A stretch of 64,000 nt of DNA from CATQGW01 sp965262235 (lineage in GTDB: Bacteria; Chloroflexota; Dehalococcoidia; Bin125): assembly GCA_965262235.1 (NCBI GenBank), contig OZ253504.1, forward strand, positions 3,162,001-3,226,000, read 5' to 3'. Made by a program: the position numbers and the translations under genes. Below, piece by piece: positions 20,964 through 29,748 of the stretch. The number at the start of each line of letters is the position of its first letter. The first letter of the stretch is position 1. The notes beneath the pieces were generated by a model. It did no database searches. It worked only from the letters and a program-made list of their open reading frames with translations, and was not told the origin of the DNA.

Positions 20964-21098
20964 GCGGTGTCCCGTCGAAGTCGCGAGCAAGATATCACCG
21001 CCTGGACAGACGGCACTCTGACTGCTCATTATTCCGTCGAGCCGGCTTAGCCGACAGACTCACGCACTACACCCCGCCGCACCCGGTCGCACCCTGCC

Positions 21099-22943
21099 TC
21101 ACTCCACCGTCACCGTCTTCGCCAGATTGCGCGGCTGGTCGATATCCAGCCCCCGCGCAGCCGCCAGCTGGTAGGCCAGCAGCTGCACGACCGGGCTGAG
21201 GCTGAACGGCGAGAGCAGCGGCGGCGCGGCAGCCACCCCGATGAAATCGTCCGCCAGCTCGCTCAGCTCCTCGTCGCCCTCGTCGCCGATCGCGATCACC
21301 GGCGCCCCGCGCGCCCGCACCTGCTGGATCGCGCTCGTCATCTTGTCGAACAGCGGCCCGCGCGGCGCCAGCGCCACCACCGGGAAGCCCTCATCAAGCA
21401 GCGCGATCGGCCCGTGCTTCATCTCGCCCGCCGCGTAGCCCTCCGCATGCAGATACGAGATCTCCTTGCACTTCAGCGCCGCCTCCATTGCGATCGGGTA
21501 CTCGATCCCGCGCCCCAGCACGAGCAGATTCGTCGCCCCCCGCAGGCGCGCCGCCACCGCCGCGCACGCCTCGCTCGTCTCCAGCCCCCGCTCCGTCAGC
21601 GACGGTGCGGTCAGCAGCGCCTCAAGCGCTTCGCTCAGCCCTGCGTCGCTCAGCCTGCCGCGCGCATGCCCAATCCGGCAGGCCAACAGATACAACGCCG
21701 CCAGCGATGCCGTGAACGTCTTCGTCGAAGCGACGCCGATCTCCGGCCCGCAGCGCAGGTGGATCACGTGCTCCGCGATCCGCGTCGCCTCCGAGCCGGC
21801 AACGTTGCAGATCGCGATCTGCGGAGCCTGCCAGCGCTCCTGCACCTCCCGCATCGCCCCCAGCGTGTCGATCGTTTCGCCCGACTGCGTGATCGAAACC
21901 ACCAGCACGCCCGGCCCCAGCAGCGGCTCCCGATAGCGAAACTCCGCCGCGTTATCGAAGTCCGCCGCCACCCCGCCGAGCTGCTCGATCCACGAGCGTC
22001 CCACCATCGCCGCGTGCATCGACGTGCCCATCCCGATGATCAGCACCCGCGAGATCGCCCGCAGCAGGTCGTCCGAAATCGTCAGCTCGTCCGCCAGCGC
22101 CGTCGGCGGTGAGAGCCGCGCCCGCCCCCGAATCGTGTCCGAGAGCGCCCGCGGCTGCTCATGAATCTCCTTCAGCATGAAGTGCCGATACGGCCCCTTC
22201 GCGACCGCCACCGGGTCCAGCCCTACCTCGATCGGCTCCGGCGTTCGCGCGGCCGCCCCGCCCGTCGAGACCACCAGCCCGCCCGCCTCGATCGTCGCGA
22301 TCTCGCCGTCCTCCAGGTGATGCACCCGCGTCGTGTGCGGCAGCAGCGCCGCGAGATCGCTCGCCACGAACATCTCGCCCTCGCCGAAGCCCACCACGAT
22401 CCCGCCCGCGCTCCCGCGCCGCGCCGCATAGATCCGCCCCGGCTCCCGGCGCGAGACCGCCACGATCGCGTTCGCCCCCGAGATCAGCTCCAGCGTCTCC
22501 CGCAGCGCCGCCTCGAACGACTGCCCGCCCGCCAACGCCAGCGCGATCAGCTGCGGGATCACCTCGGTGTCGGTATCGCTCTCGCAGCTCACCCCCGCCG
22601 CGGCCAGACGCTCGCGCAGCTCCCGGTGGTTCTCCACGATCCCGTTCTGCACCACCACCACGTCCCCCGCCGTCGACGAGTGTGGATGGGCGTTGCGTTC
22701 GCTCGGCGCGCCGTGCGTCGCCCAGCGCGTGTGCCCGATCCCGCTTGCGCCCGTCGGCATCTCGACGATCGAACCCCGCAGCGCCGACAGCTTGCCCTGA
22801 CGCTTCAGCACCGCGATCACGCCGTCGCGATCCACCACCGCGATCCCCGCGCTGTCGTAGCCGCGGTACTCGAGCCGCTGCAGACCCTCAAGCAGGATCG
22901 GCGCAGCTGCGCGCCGCCCGACATAACCGATGATGCCGCACAT
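21099..22943 (-). CDS. glmS: Glutamine-fructose-6-phosphate aminotransferase (isomerizing)
   Basis: 614 aa. It makes glucosamine-6-phosphate from fructose-6-phosphate and glutamine, the first step towards UDP-GlcNAc and peptidoglycan. The start is ATG 22943 with AGGGGA just upstream; Cys2 (MCGIIGYVG) becomes the N-terminal nucleophile. The glutaminase domain contains IGHTRWATHG and the SIS domains contain GMGTSMHAAM, SITQSGETIDT and ASTKTFTASLAALYLLA. The C-terminus ends LAKTVTVE, as in the family. glmU, acting later in the same pathway, is 18 kb away on the same strand. Confidence 0.96.
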   Translation of the reverse strand: MCGIIGYVGRRAAAPILLEGLQRLEYRGYDSAGIAVVDRDGVIAVLKRQGKLSALRGSIVEMPTGASGIGHTRWATHGAPSERNAHPHSSTAGDVVVVQNGIVENHRELRERLAAAGVSCESDTDTEVIPQLIALALAGGQSFEAALRETLELISGANAIVAVSRREPGRIYAARRGSAGGIVVGFGEGEMFVASDLAALLPHTTRVHHLEDGEIATIEAGGLVVSTGGAAARTPEPIEVGLDPVAVAKGPYRHFMLKEIHEQPRALSDTIRGRARLSPPTALADELTISDDLLRAISRVLIIGMGTSMHAAMVGRSWIEQLGGVAADFDNAAEFRYREPLLGPGVLVVSITQSGETIDTLGAMREVQERWQAPQIAICNVAGSEATRIAEHVIHLRCGPEIGVASTKTFTASLAALYLLACRIGHARGRLSDAGLSEALEALLTAPSLTERGLETSEACAAVAARLRGATNLLVLGRGIEYPIAMEAALKCKEISYLHAEGYAAGEMKHGPIALLDEGFPVVALAPRGPLFDKMTSAIQQVRARGAPVIAIGDEGDEELSELADDFIGVAAAPPLLSPFSLSPVVQLLAYQLAAARGLDIDQPRNLAKTVTVE

Positions 22944-22996
22944 GATGTCCCCTGAGCGCCCCGCCAGAGCCTCAGCCGATGTCTCAGCCAGTTGCC

Positions 22997-24397
22997 TTAG
23001 CCGGCGCTTGTCCACGACCGCCCGTTGGAACGGGCCGGCTGCACGCTGGACGCGCCGCCCTCGGCATCCCCAAGCGACTCTACGAGGTCCGACAGCGTGT
23101 AAACAAACGAGACCCGTCGCCCCAGCCTCGCTTCCAGCTCCTCCGGCGTCGTGTCGTCGAGGAACTTCTTGCCGAAATAGTCCAGGCTGGCCCGCGGTAG
23201 GAACACCCGTCCGCCCAGCTCCCGACCCTCCAGCGCCTCCGCGAAGTTCGCCCCCGGCAGCAGCCCCGACACGTTCACCCGCGCGCCGAACAGCGTGTTC
23301 GACACCGACACCACATCGATCTGGATCCCCAACTGCTCGCCCGCTTCGGCGCCCAGACGCGCCAGAGTCGGCGCGATCAGCGACCCGCAGGCCAGCGTCA
23401 CCCGCGCCGGCAGACGTTCGGGCAACGCGATCCGGCCCTCGCGCAACCGCCGCCGTAGCCGCTTCCAGTCATCCAGCAGCGTCCGCACCATCCCGATCCC
23501 GTTCTCCCACTGCGGGAAGCCGTCGTACCGCCCCGCCGATGGGATCTGCGCTCCCCCGGTCAGATAAAACTCGTCCGATGGGAACACGACCGACTCGCCA
23601 CGCGCCTCCCGCGCCGTTCGCTGCCACCCGCGCAGCTGCCGCACCACCCGCTTCGCCTCACTCGGCGTGCAGGCGCGCATCCCGTCGTCGCCGATCCGCT
23701 CCTCGCCCTGGATGCTCGAGCCCACCGGCACCACGCCGATCGAGAGCACATTCGGGTGCTCCAGCAACTCCCTCACGGTCTGGTCCAGCGCGGCCCCGTT
23801 GTTGACGCCGGGGCACAGCACCACCTGGGTATGCGCCTCGATCCCCATCCGCTCCAGCCGCCGCAGCTGCTCGCGGATGTCCGGCGCCCGGCGGTTGCCC
23901 AGCATCCGCCGCCGCAACTCGATCTCAGTCGCATGCACCGACACGTGCATCGGCGACAGCCGCTGCTCCGCCAGCCGCACCCAGTCATCGTCGCTCAGGT
24001 TCGTCATCGTCACGAAGTTGCCGTGCAGGAACGACAGCCGGTAGTCGTCGTCCTTCACGTACAGCGGCTTGCGCAGCCCCTTCGGCAGGCCCTTGAGGAA
24101 GCAGAAGAAGCAGGTGTTGTTGCAAATCCGCGTGCCGTCGAACGCGTCGTCTTCAAACTCGATCCCCAGCGGCTCGTCGATCGGCTTCTCGAACTCCACG
24201 ATCCCCGGCTCGCCCTCGTGGATCACATCCAGCGCGACATAGTCGTCCGTCGTCTGAAAGCGATAGTCGAGCTGGTCGCGTACCGCCGCGCCGTTGACCG
24301 CCAGCACCCGGTCGCCCGGCTGCAGGCCCGCCTCCGCCGCGAGCGAGTCGGGCTCCACGGCCGCGATCGCGCCGCTGTTGCGTTCACGCCTGGGCAT
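22997..24397 (-). CDS. DUF512 protein: PDZ-like domain plus radical-SAM-type Fe-S region
   Basis: 466 aa. Residues 1-75 form a PDZ-like domain (SLAAEAGLQPGDRVLAVNGA). A Cys-rich segment typical of DUF512 follows (CNNTCFFCFLKGLPKGLRK), resembling the radical-SAM CX3CX2C motif, then the family sequence FLHGNFVTMTNLSDDDWVRL and HVSVHATEIELRR. The C-terminal DUF512 region includes FPSDEFYLTGG and VRTLLDDWKRLRRRL. The reaction is unknown. In many bacteria the gene sits near the GTPase gene der; here it lies between ispH and glmS, 60 and 53 bp away. Cytoplasmic. Confidence 0.85.
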   Translation of the reverse strand: MPRRERNSGAIAAVEPDSLAAEAGLQPGDRVLAVNGAAVRDQLDYRFQTTDDYVALDVIHEGEPGIVEFEKPIDEPLGIEFEDDAFDGTRICNNTCFFCFLKGLPKGLRKPLYVKDDDYRLSFLHGNFVTMTNLSDDDWVRLAEQRLSPMHVSVHATEIELRRRMLGNRRAPDIREQLRRLERMGIEAHTQVVLCPGVNNGAALDQTVRELLEHPNVLSIGVVPVGSSIQGEERIGDDGMRACTPSEAKRVVRQLRGWQRTAREARGESVVFPSDEFYLTGGAQIPSAGRYDGFPQWENGIGMVRTLLDDWKRLRRRLREGRIALPERLPARVTLACGSLIAPTLARLGAEAGEQLGIQIDVVSVSNTLFGARVNVSGLLPGANFAEALEGRELGGRVFLPRASLDYFGKKFLDDTTPEELEARLGRRVSFVYTLSDLVESLGDAEGGASSVQPARSNGRSWTSAG

Positions 24398-24457
24398 CGG
24401 CCAATTCGCCCCTGACAGTTGGGTCGCCTCTGACGGTTGCGTCCTCTGACAATTGCG

Positions 24458-25333
24458 TCAGGCGCTCGCCGCGAGCTGCGCGCCGATCTGCTCGATCCGG
24501 TCGGCCACCGCGTCAATCGAGAAGTCGGGCGTCGACGCGCCCGCCGTCACGCCGACATCCTCGTGGCCGCGGAACCATTCGTCCTGCAGCTCTCCGGCCG
24601 TCTCAACGTGATACGTCTCGACGCCGTTCGCGCGCGACACCTCGGCGAGGTGCCGCGTGTTGGCGCTGTTGTAGCCGCCGACCACGATCATCAGGTCGAC
24701 TTCCTCCGTCAGCTCCCGAGTCGCCGCCTGCTGTGAAGTCGTCGCGTTGCAGAGCACGTTGACCACGCGAATCTCGGTCAGGTGGTCGATCCGCTTCATC
24801 ATCAGATTCGCCACGAACGCTGCGAAGCGTTCCGGCGTGAGCGTCGTCTGCGAAATCACGCCGATCTTGCTCGGCAGATAGTCTGGTAGGCCCTCCAGCG
24901 ACTCGTTCGGGATGATCATCCCGCGGCCCCGGCACCAGCCCAGCACGCCCTTCACTTCCGGATGCGTCGGGTCGCCGAAGATGATCACCGCGAAACCGCG
25001 CTCCGCCAGGTTCCGCGCCGCTCGCTGCGAGCGCGCCACGAACTGGCAGGTCGTGTCGATCACGTCGAAGCCCTGCGCCTCGATGTCACGCACGACCGTC
25101 TCGCCGACTCCGTGCGCAGTGATCGCCACCGTGGACGTGCTCACGCCGTCGACGGTCCGCGATTCGTTGACCGCGATGCCCGTGTCTTCCAGCTGCCGCA
25201 CGACCTGCGGGTTGTGCACCACCTGGCCCAACGTCGTCACCAGGCGGCCCTCCGCGGCCGCCTCCTGCATCATGTCCACCGCACGCCGAACACCGAAGCA
25301 GAACCCCATATCGCGGGCACGGTGGATCTTCAT
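24458..25333 (-). CDS. ispH: 4-hydroxy-3-methylbut-2-enyl diphosphate reductase
   Basis: 291 aa. It is the last enzyme of the MEP isoprenoid pathway, a [4Fe-4S] protein making IPP and DMAPP. The three cluster cysteines lie in GFCFGVRRAVD, DTTCQFVARSQ and VNVLCNATTSQQ. Also visible are ITAHGVGE and GGYNSANTRHLAEV. The start overlaps the plsC stop by ATGA. No other MEP genes are in the window. Confidence 0.95.
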   Translation of the reverse strand: MKIHRARDMGFCFGVRRAVDMMQEAAAEGRLVTTLGQVVHNPQVVRQLEDTGIAVNESRTVDGVSTSTVAITAHGVGETVVRDIEAQGFDVIDTTCQFVARSQRAARNLAERGFAVIIFGDPTHPEVKGVLGWCRGRGMIIPNESLEGLPDYLPSKIGVISQTTLTPERFAAFVANLMMKRIDHLTEIRVVNVLCNATTSQQAATRELTEEVDLMIVVGGYNSANTRHLAEVSRANGVETYHVETAGELQDEWFRGHEDVGVTAGASTPDFSIDAVADRIEQIGAQLAASA

Positions 25334-26151
25334 TCGCGTATCCCCCCGTCGTCCGCCTCGGGCGACCCGGACCTTCGGGTAGCTTCAAGATCGAGACTGG
25401 CGTAGACCCCACGATAGGCCTCCGGTAGCTGGGCGGCAATCTCGGCCATCAGACGCTCATGCGCCCGCGCCACATCTTGCCGACGGATCCGCGCCCCGCG
25501 CTGCAGCACAAACGGCTCCCCGGCCGACATTCGCACCGCTTTCTTGCTCAGGATCGCCCGCCAGCCGCCGCGCAGGTGCTCGCTGCCCCAGATCCCCACC
25601 GGCACCACCGGAGCGCCGCTGCGCAATGCCAGCAGCGCTGTCCCCGTGTGCCCCTCCATCATCGCCCCGGTGGTTGAGCGGTGGCCCTCGGGGAACATCC
25701 CCAGCGCCGCGCCCGCCGCGATCAGCCGCTCCGCCTCGCGCAGCGCCGCCCGGTCGCCGCGACCCCGCCGCACCGGAAACCCGCCCGACAGCGCGAACAG
25801 ATAGCCGATCAGCGGCTCCTTCTGAAACAGCTCGACCTTCGACATATAGCGCGGCGAGCGCGGGTAGATCGCCGACGCGATCATCGCCGGGTCAGCCGAC
25901 GAGAGATGGTTCGACGCGATGATCACGCCCGTCTTCGGGATCCGCTCGAAGTGGCGCCACTCGCAGTGAATCAGCCGCAGAAACGCGAACCGCGCGACAT
26001 AACCCGCCACGATGAACCAGGCCTGCGAGGCATTTGGCATGCCCGTTATGCCGATCTGCTTCAGCGCCTGCGATTCGCCGAAGATCAGCCGCGTCAACAG
26101 CCGCGTCACCCAGCGGTAGACCCGCTTCCCTGGACCCATCCGTGTAGCCAT
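25330..26151 (-). CDS. plsC: 1-acyl-sn-glycerol-3-phosphate acyltransferase
   Basis: 273 aa from ATG 26151, which has a GAGGCGG ribosome-binding site; GTG 26160 is possible. The acyltransferase block I His-X4-Asp is in SNHLSSADP, block II in FPVRRGRGDRAAL and block III in MFPEGHRST. It would acylate lysophosphatidic acid to phosphatidic acid at the membrane, which suggests ester-linked lipids. It is translationally coupled to ispH downstream and follows cmk by 13 bp, an arrangement (cmk-plsC-ispH) seen in several bacterial phyla. Confidence 0.9.
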   Translation of the reverse strand: MATRMGPGKRVYRWVTRLLTRLIFGESQALKQIGITGMPNASQAWFIVAGYVARFAFLRLIHCEWRHFERIPKTGVIIASNHLSSADPAMIASAIYPRSPRYMSKVELFQKEPLIGYLFALSGGFPVRRGRGDRAALREAERLIAAGAALGMFPEGHRSTTGAMMEGHTGTALLALRSGAPVVPVGIWGSEHLRGGWRAILSKKAVRMSAGEPFVLQRGARIRRQDVARAHERLMAEIAAQLPEAYRGVYASLDLEATRRSGSPEADDGGIRE

Positions 26152-26164
26152 GACAACCACCGCC

Positions 26165-26905
26165 TCAGCGCGCCGTCGCCGAATGCGCCGAATGCGCCAG
26201 GTGCGCCAAATGCGCCAGGTGGGGCAGCCGCTCCTGCACGATCTCGCAGACCCGATCGATCGCCTGCGCCAGCGTCAGATCGCTCGTATCGAGCTCGATC
26301 GCGTCCGCCGCCGCGACCAGCGGCGAGATCGATCGGTTCCGATCGTGCTCGTCGCGCCGCCGCGTCTGGGCCAGCACTTCCTCCTCGCGTCCGCTGCCGA
26401 CTTCGCCCCGCTCCTCAGACCGTCGCCGCGCCCGGACCTCGTCCGAAGCCGTCAAGAAGATCTTCACCGGCGCGTCCGGCAGCACGACCGTGCCGATGTC
26501 TCGCCCCACGACCACAAACGCGCCTCCGACCGTCGCGCGCTGTTGCAGCTTGACCAGCTCATGTCGGACCCCCGCGACCGCCGCGACCGTCGACACCGAC
26601 GCCTCCACATCCGACGCCCGCAGGTGCTCCGTGACGTTCTCTCCCCCGATCATCACCTGCACATCGGGCTTCGACGCATCGTCGCCCCGCCGCAGTTCGA
26701 TTTCGGCGTCGCGCGCCAGCGCCTCCAGACCGACTTCGTCGTCCAGCTCGACCCGCTCCCGGAACGCCAGCCAGGTCAGCGCGCGATACATAATCCCCGT
26801 ATCGAACAGCCCCCAGCCCAGACGCGTCGCCAACTCCCGGCCCACCACCGTTTTCCCCGACGCCACAGGACCATCGATCGCCACCAGCGACGCAGGCTCA
26901 GTCAT
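26165..26905 (-). CDS. cmk: Cytidylate kinase
   Basis: 246 aa. It phosphorylates CMP and dCMP. The P-loop is in IDGPVASGKTVVGREL; the CMP-binding region includes FDTGIMYRALTWLA and VVGRDIGTVVLPDA, and the lid is in FLTASDEVRARRR. The protein ends in an odd tail, LPHLAHLAHLAHSAHSATAR, encoded by a short near-tandem 9-bp repeat at 26170-26225; this is probably a recent expansion past the normal C-terminus. It lies 21 bp after rluB. Confidence 0.93.
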   Translation of the reverse strand: MTEPASLVAIDGPVASGKTVVGRELATRLGWGLFDTGIMYRALTWLAFRERVELDDEVGLEALARDAEIELRRGDDASKPDVQVMIGGENVTEHLRASDVEASVSTVAAVAGVRHELVKLQQRATVGGAFVVVGRDIGTVVLPDAPVKIFLTASDEVRARRRSEERGEVGSGREEEVLAQTRRRDEHDRNRSISPLVAAADAIELDTSDLTLAQAIDRVCEIVQERLPHLAHLAHLAHSAHSATAR

Positions 26906-26926
26906 GCCCGAATCATAGTTCGGCGC

Positions 26927-27685
26927 CTACGCCGACCCATCTTCAGTCAGTCCCGCCGCGCGACGCAGCAGCCGCACCTCCCGTGACGACAACGGCCGGA
27001 TCTCCCCCGCGTCGAGCTCGCGCAGCAGGATCGGCCCAAAGCCCACCCGCCGCAGCCGCACCACCGGAAATCCGACCGCCTCGCAGAGCCGCCGCACCTC
27101 GCGATTGCGACCCGTCTGCAGCGTCAGCCGCAGCCACGAGGTCTGACCCGTCCGCATCGTGCGCCCGGGACGCTTCGAGCGCCGCGGCTTCGCGCGCAGC
27201 AGCCCGTCATCGGCATGCACCCCCTCAAACATCCGGTCCAGCGCCGCGTCGTCGGGCCGACCGAACAGCTCGACCAGATACGTCCGCTGGAGCTCGTGGC
27301 GCGGATGCAGCAACCCGTTGATCAACGGCCCGTCGTTGCTGAGCAGCAGCAATCCCTCGCTGTCGCGGTCCAGGCGGCCCACCGGCACGCAGCGACCCGC
27401 GTCCTCCGGCAGGAACTCGACCACGCTGCGGCGCCCGTGATCATCCCGCGCCGTCGAGACGACCCCGTGCGGCTTGTTCAGCGCGTAGTAGCGCAGCGCC
27501 TCAGCCGCCGGCAGCGGCGCCCCGTCAACTTCAATCTGCACCTCCGCCGGAACCACCCGCACTGCTGGGTCCTGCACCACGACCCCGTCGACCCGCACCT
27601 TCCCCGATAGCACCAGCGCATCGCACGCCCGCCGTGAGCCAATCCCCGCCCGCGCCATCGCCACAGCCAGCCGCACCGCGCTCAC
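26927..27685 (-). CDS. rluB: RluB/RsuA-family pseudouridine synthase
   Basis: 252 aa. The N-terminal S4 RNA-binding domain (RLAVAMARAGIGSRRACDAL) is followed by the catalytic domain with LNKPHGVVSTARD and the active-site Asp in VGRLDRDSEGLLLLSND. The family modifies 23S rRNA (RluB) or 16S rRNA (RsuA); the length and S4 linker favour RluB. The start overlaps the lamin-tail gene stop by ATGA. Confidence 0.9.
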   Translation of the reverse strand: MSAVRLAVAMARAGIGSRRACDALVLSGKVRVDGVVVQDPAVRVVPAEVQIEVDGAPLPAAEALRYYALNKPHGVVSTARDDHGRRSVVEFLPEDAGRCVPVGRLDRDSEGLLLLSNDGPLINGLLHPRHELQRTYLVELFGRPDDAALDRMFEGVHADDGLLRAKPRRSKRPGRTMRTGQTSWLRLTLQTGRNREVRRLCEAVGFPVVRLRRVGFGPILLRELDAGEIRPLSSREVRLLRRAAGLTEDGSA

Positions 27686-29328
27686 GCCTCTTCCTCGTCC
27701 CAGGGATGCGATTGCTCAGCCTCCGCCACCGCCCCGCCCTCCGGCTCGTTCACCTCCGACTGGGCATAATCCAGCGACGCATCCCACGGCGGCGGCCCCT
27801 CAGGCAGCGGCGGCGGCTCCTCAGTCGCTCGCCCGCCCGGCGCCCAGCGACGCAGCAGCAGCGCCGCAATCAGACCCACCAGTCCCGCCGACACCACCAT
27901 CCACGGATTCAACCCCCCGCCAGTCTCGAGCTGGCTGACCGGCAGCCCCGCGACCGGGCTCGCCTCTGACGCCTCCAGCACCACATCCACCGCGCCGAGC
28001 GCCGGCGTCACCCGCTCGCCCGCCGGCGTCGGCGTCTCATTCACCACCCAGACCCGCGGCGACAGCGCCAACGACGCCCCCGCCGCCGGCGCGGGCAGCG
28101 CCCCGGTCCCATATTCCACCAAGTCGACCAACGTCCCATCCGGCCCAATCAGCTGCACCACGTCCCTGTCGTTATTCAACCCGTTGCCGATTCTCCCGTC
28201 GAGCACTCGTACATCCCCCTCAACGCCGCTCAGCGCACCGGCCGCGAACACCACCCGCGCCCCGGCCTCGAGCGTGCCCCACAGCCCGCGTGTCGATCGT
28301 TCGTCGCCAATCCGCCACTCGCTGAGATCGACCGCCGCGTCGCCCTCGTTGAGCAGCTCCACCCATTCCGCCTCTCCCGCCAACGGCCGCGGCATGATCT
28401 CCACAATCCGAATCGTCGCAGACGATTCCACCCGAGCCTCCGCCTCAGCCGCCACGACCGGTTCCACGACTGCCGCAGTGACCGCCCCAGCGGACGCCGA
28501 CGCAACCCACCGCGTCGCCGCCACCACAGCCCCCGCCGGCGAGCGCAGCTCAACCGGCGCCTCTCGATCGCCCGCCTCAATCTCCAGCTCAACCCCACCT
28601 TCGGCAGGAACTTGCAGCCCGTTCAGCTCCACTTCACCCTCCCCATTCGCCACCGACCATCCATCAAGCGCCTCATCCCACTCGCAGCGGTTCACGAGCT
28701 GCACGATCCCAGCCCCGCTCGCCGCATCCAGCGTCGCCGACCCTAGCCCGATCACGACCGGCCGCTCGCCCGATCGCGCCTCAGCAACCTCAGCCTCGCC
28801 AAACCGCAGCGGGACACCCGCCTCGCCGGCCTCCCGCACCCCGTGCGTCTCAACATCGCCCCACGAAACCGCATCGATCAGCTCACCGTCAGCATCGCGC
28901 AGCTCCACCAGATCGCCGCGATTCGCCAGGCCCCCGCCGATCGCAGCGTCCGCCAACACGTCGTCCCAATCACTCGCCGGCGCCCCGATCAGCGCTGAGC
29001 ACGCCGCCACGACGAGCAGCGTCTCGTCGGCGCCGAGCACGCGATCCCCGAGCGCGTCACTGCTCGAGTTATCCGCCAGCGTCCACCCGTTCAGCTCCAC
29101 ACCAGCCTCCCCCAGATTCGTCAGCAGCACCCACTCGTACGACCGATCCTCCCGCCCCTGGCCCGCGTTGACCAACGCCGCCGTGATCTCGACATCATGC
29201 TGATCCGCGCGCGCCATCTGCGCCGTCCCCAACGCTGCTCCCGCCGCCGCAATCAGCAGCGCCGCGACCGTCAGAACCGCGCCCAGCGCGACACTACGAC
29301 CGCACACTGGTCCACTGACGCACCACAA
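27682..29328 (-). CDS. Secreted lamin-tail-domain protein with C-terminal membrane anchor
   Basis: 548 aa from TTG 29328, or about 541 from GTG 29307. A signal-like hydrophobic stretch (ALGAVLTVAALLIAAAGAAL) is followed by two clear lamin-tail-type beta domains (first with EWVLLTNLGEAGVELNGWTL; second with EWVELLNEGDAAVDLSEWRI and NDRDVVQLIGPDGTLVDLVE) and a weaker middle one. A transmembrane helix near the C-terminus (WMVVSAGLVGLIAALLLRRW) is followed by an acidic Pro-rich tail. It is likely displayed outside the membrane; lamin-tail domains are common in bacterial surface proteins and exported nucleases, but no nuclease domain is seen. The start overlaps the zinc-ribbon gene by 35 bp and the stop overlaps rluB. 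Confidence 0.8.
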   Translation of the reverse strand: MWCVSGPVCGRSVALGAVLTVAALLIAAAGAALGTAQMARADQHDVEITAALVNAGQGREDRSYEWVLLTNLGEAGVELNGWTLADNSSSDALGDRVLGADETLLVVAACSALIGAPASDWDDVLADAAIGGGLANRGDLVELRDADGELIDAVSWGDVETHGVREAGEAGVPLRFGEAEVAEARSGERPVVIGLGSATLDAASGAGIVQLVNRCEWDEALDGWSVANGEGEVELNGLQVPAEGGVELEIEAGDREAPVELRSPAGAVVAATRWVASASAGAVTAAVVEPVVAAEAEARVESSATIRIVEIMPRPLAGEAEWVELLNEGDAAVDLSEWRIGDERSTRGLWGTLEAGARVVFAAGALSGVEGDVRVLDGRIGNGLNNDRDVVQLIGPDGTLVDLVEYGTGALPAPAAGASLALSPRVWVVNETPTPAGERVTPALGAVDVVLEASEASPVAGLPVSQLETGGGLNPWMVVSAGLVGLIAALLLRRWAPGGRATEEPPPLPEGPPPWDASLDYAQSEVNEPEGGAVAEAEQSHPWDEEEA

Positions 29329-29677
29329 TCCGCTGCTCCACCATCGTCGTCCGGATCACCCGCTCGCGCCGTCCCCTACTTCTGACCAGCTCAACCGCCT
29401 TGCGCGCCAGCGCCGGCGCCGCATATCGCGCCGCCAAATCCGCGAGCGCCGCCGTCGCCAACACCGTCGCCGCACTCCGCAGCGCCGGCGCAAACGGCGC
29501 AAGATCCGCCCGCACCGCCGGCAGCAGCGCCATCACATCAGCCCCGCTGCGAATCTCCGTCGGCACCAGCGCGCGAGTCGAGGGCGAACCGTCACCCCGC
29601 AGTGAATACCCGCACGAATGGCAGAATTTGTCCGCATCGCCGACGAGGTCGGCGCAGTGAATGCACGCCTTCGTCAT
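29294..29677 (-). CDS. Small zinc-ribbon protein, unknown function
   Basis: 127 aa. The N-terminal zinc ribbon has two CX2C pairs (CIHC at 5-8 and CHSC at 19-22). An Ala-rich helical middle (about 55-95) and a basic C-terminus follow. The family is not recognised. The ATG lies only 7 bp after a TATACT hexamer, so the transcript may be leaderless. It overlaps the next gene, which encodes the exported lamin-tail protein, suggesting coupled translation. Confidence 0.7.
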   Translation of the reverse strand: MTKACIHCADLVGDADKFCHSCGYSLRGDGSPSTRALVPTEIRSGADVMALLPAVRADLAPFAPALRSAATVLATAALADLAARYAAPALARKAVELVRSRGRRERVIRTTMVEQRIVVRQWTSVRS

Positions 29678-29684
29678 TGTTTTG

Positions 29685-29690
29685 AGTATA
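29685..29690 (-). promoter_or_regulatory. Possible -10 box, leaderless start of the zinc-ribbon gene
   Basis: TATACT read on the minus strand ends 7 bp before the ATG at 29677. This would place the transcription start at or next to the start codon. No good -35 is visible at 17 bp. Confidence 0.3.
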
Positions 29691-29748
29691 TGCAGCCAAA
29701 CCCACAGATCGTCCGCTGCGCGTCCCCAGATCGCGAGTTATCGACAGT

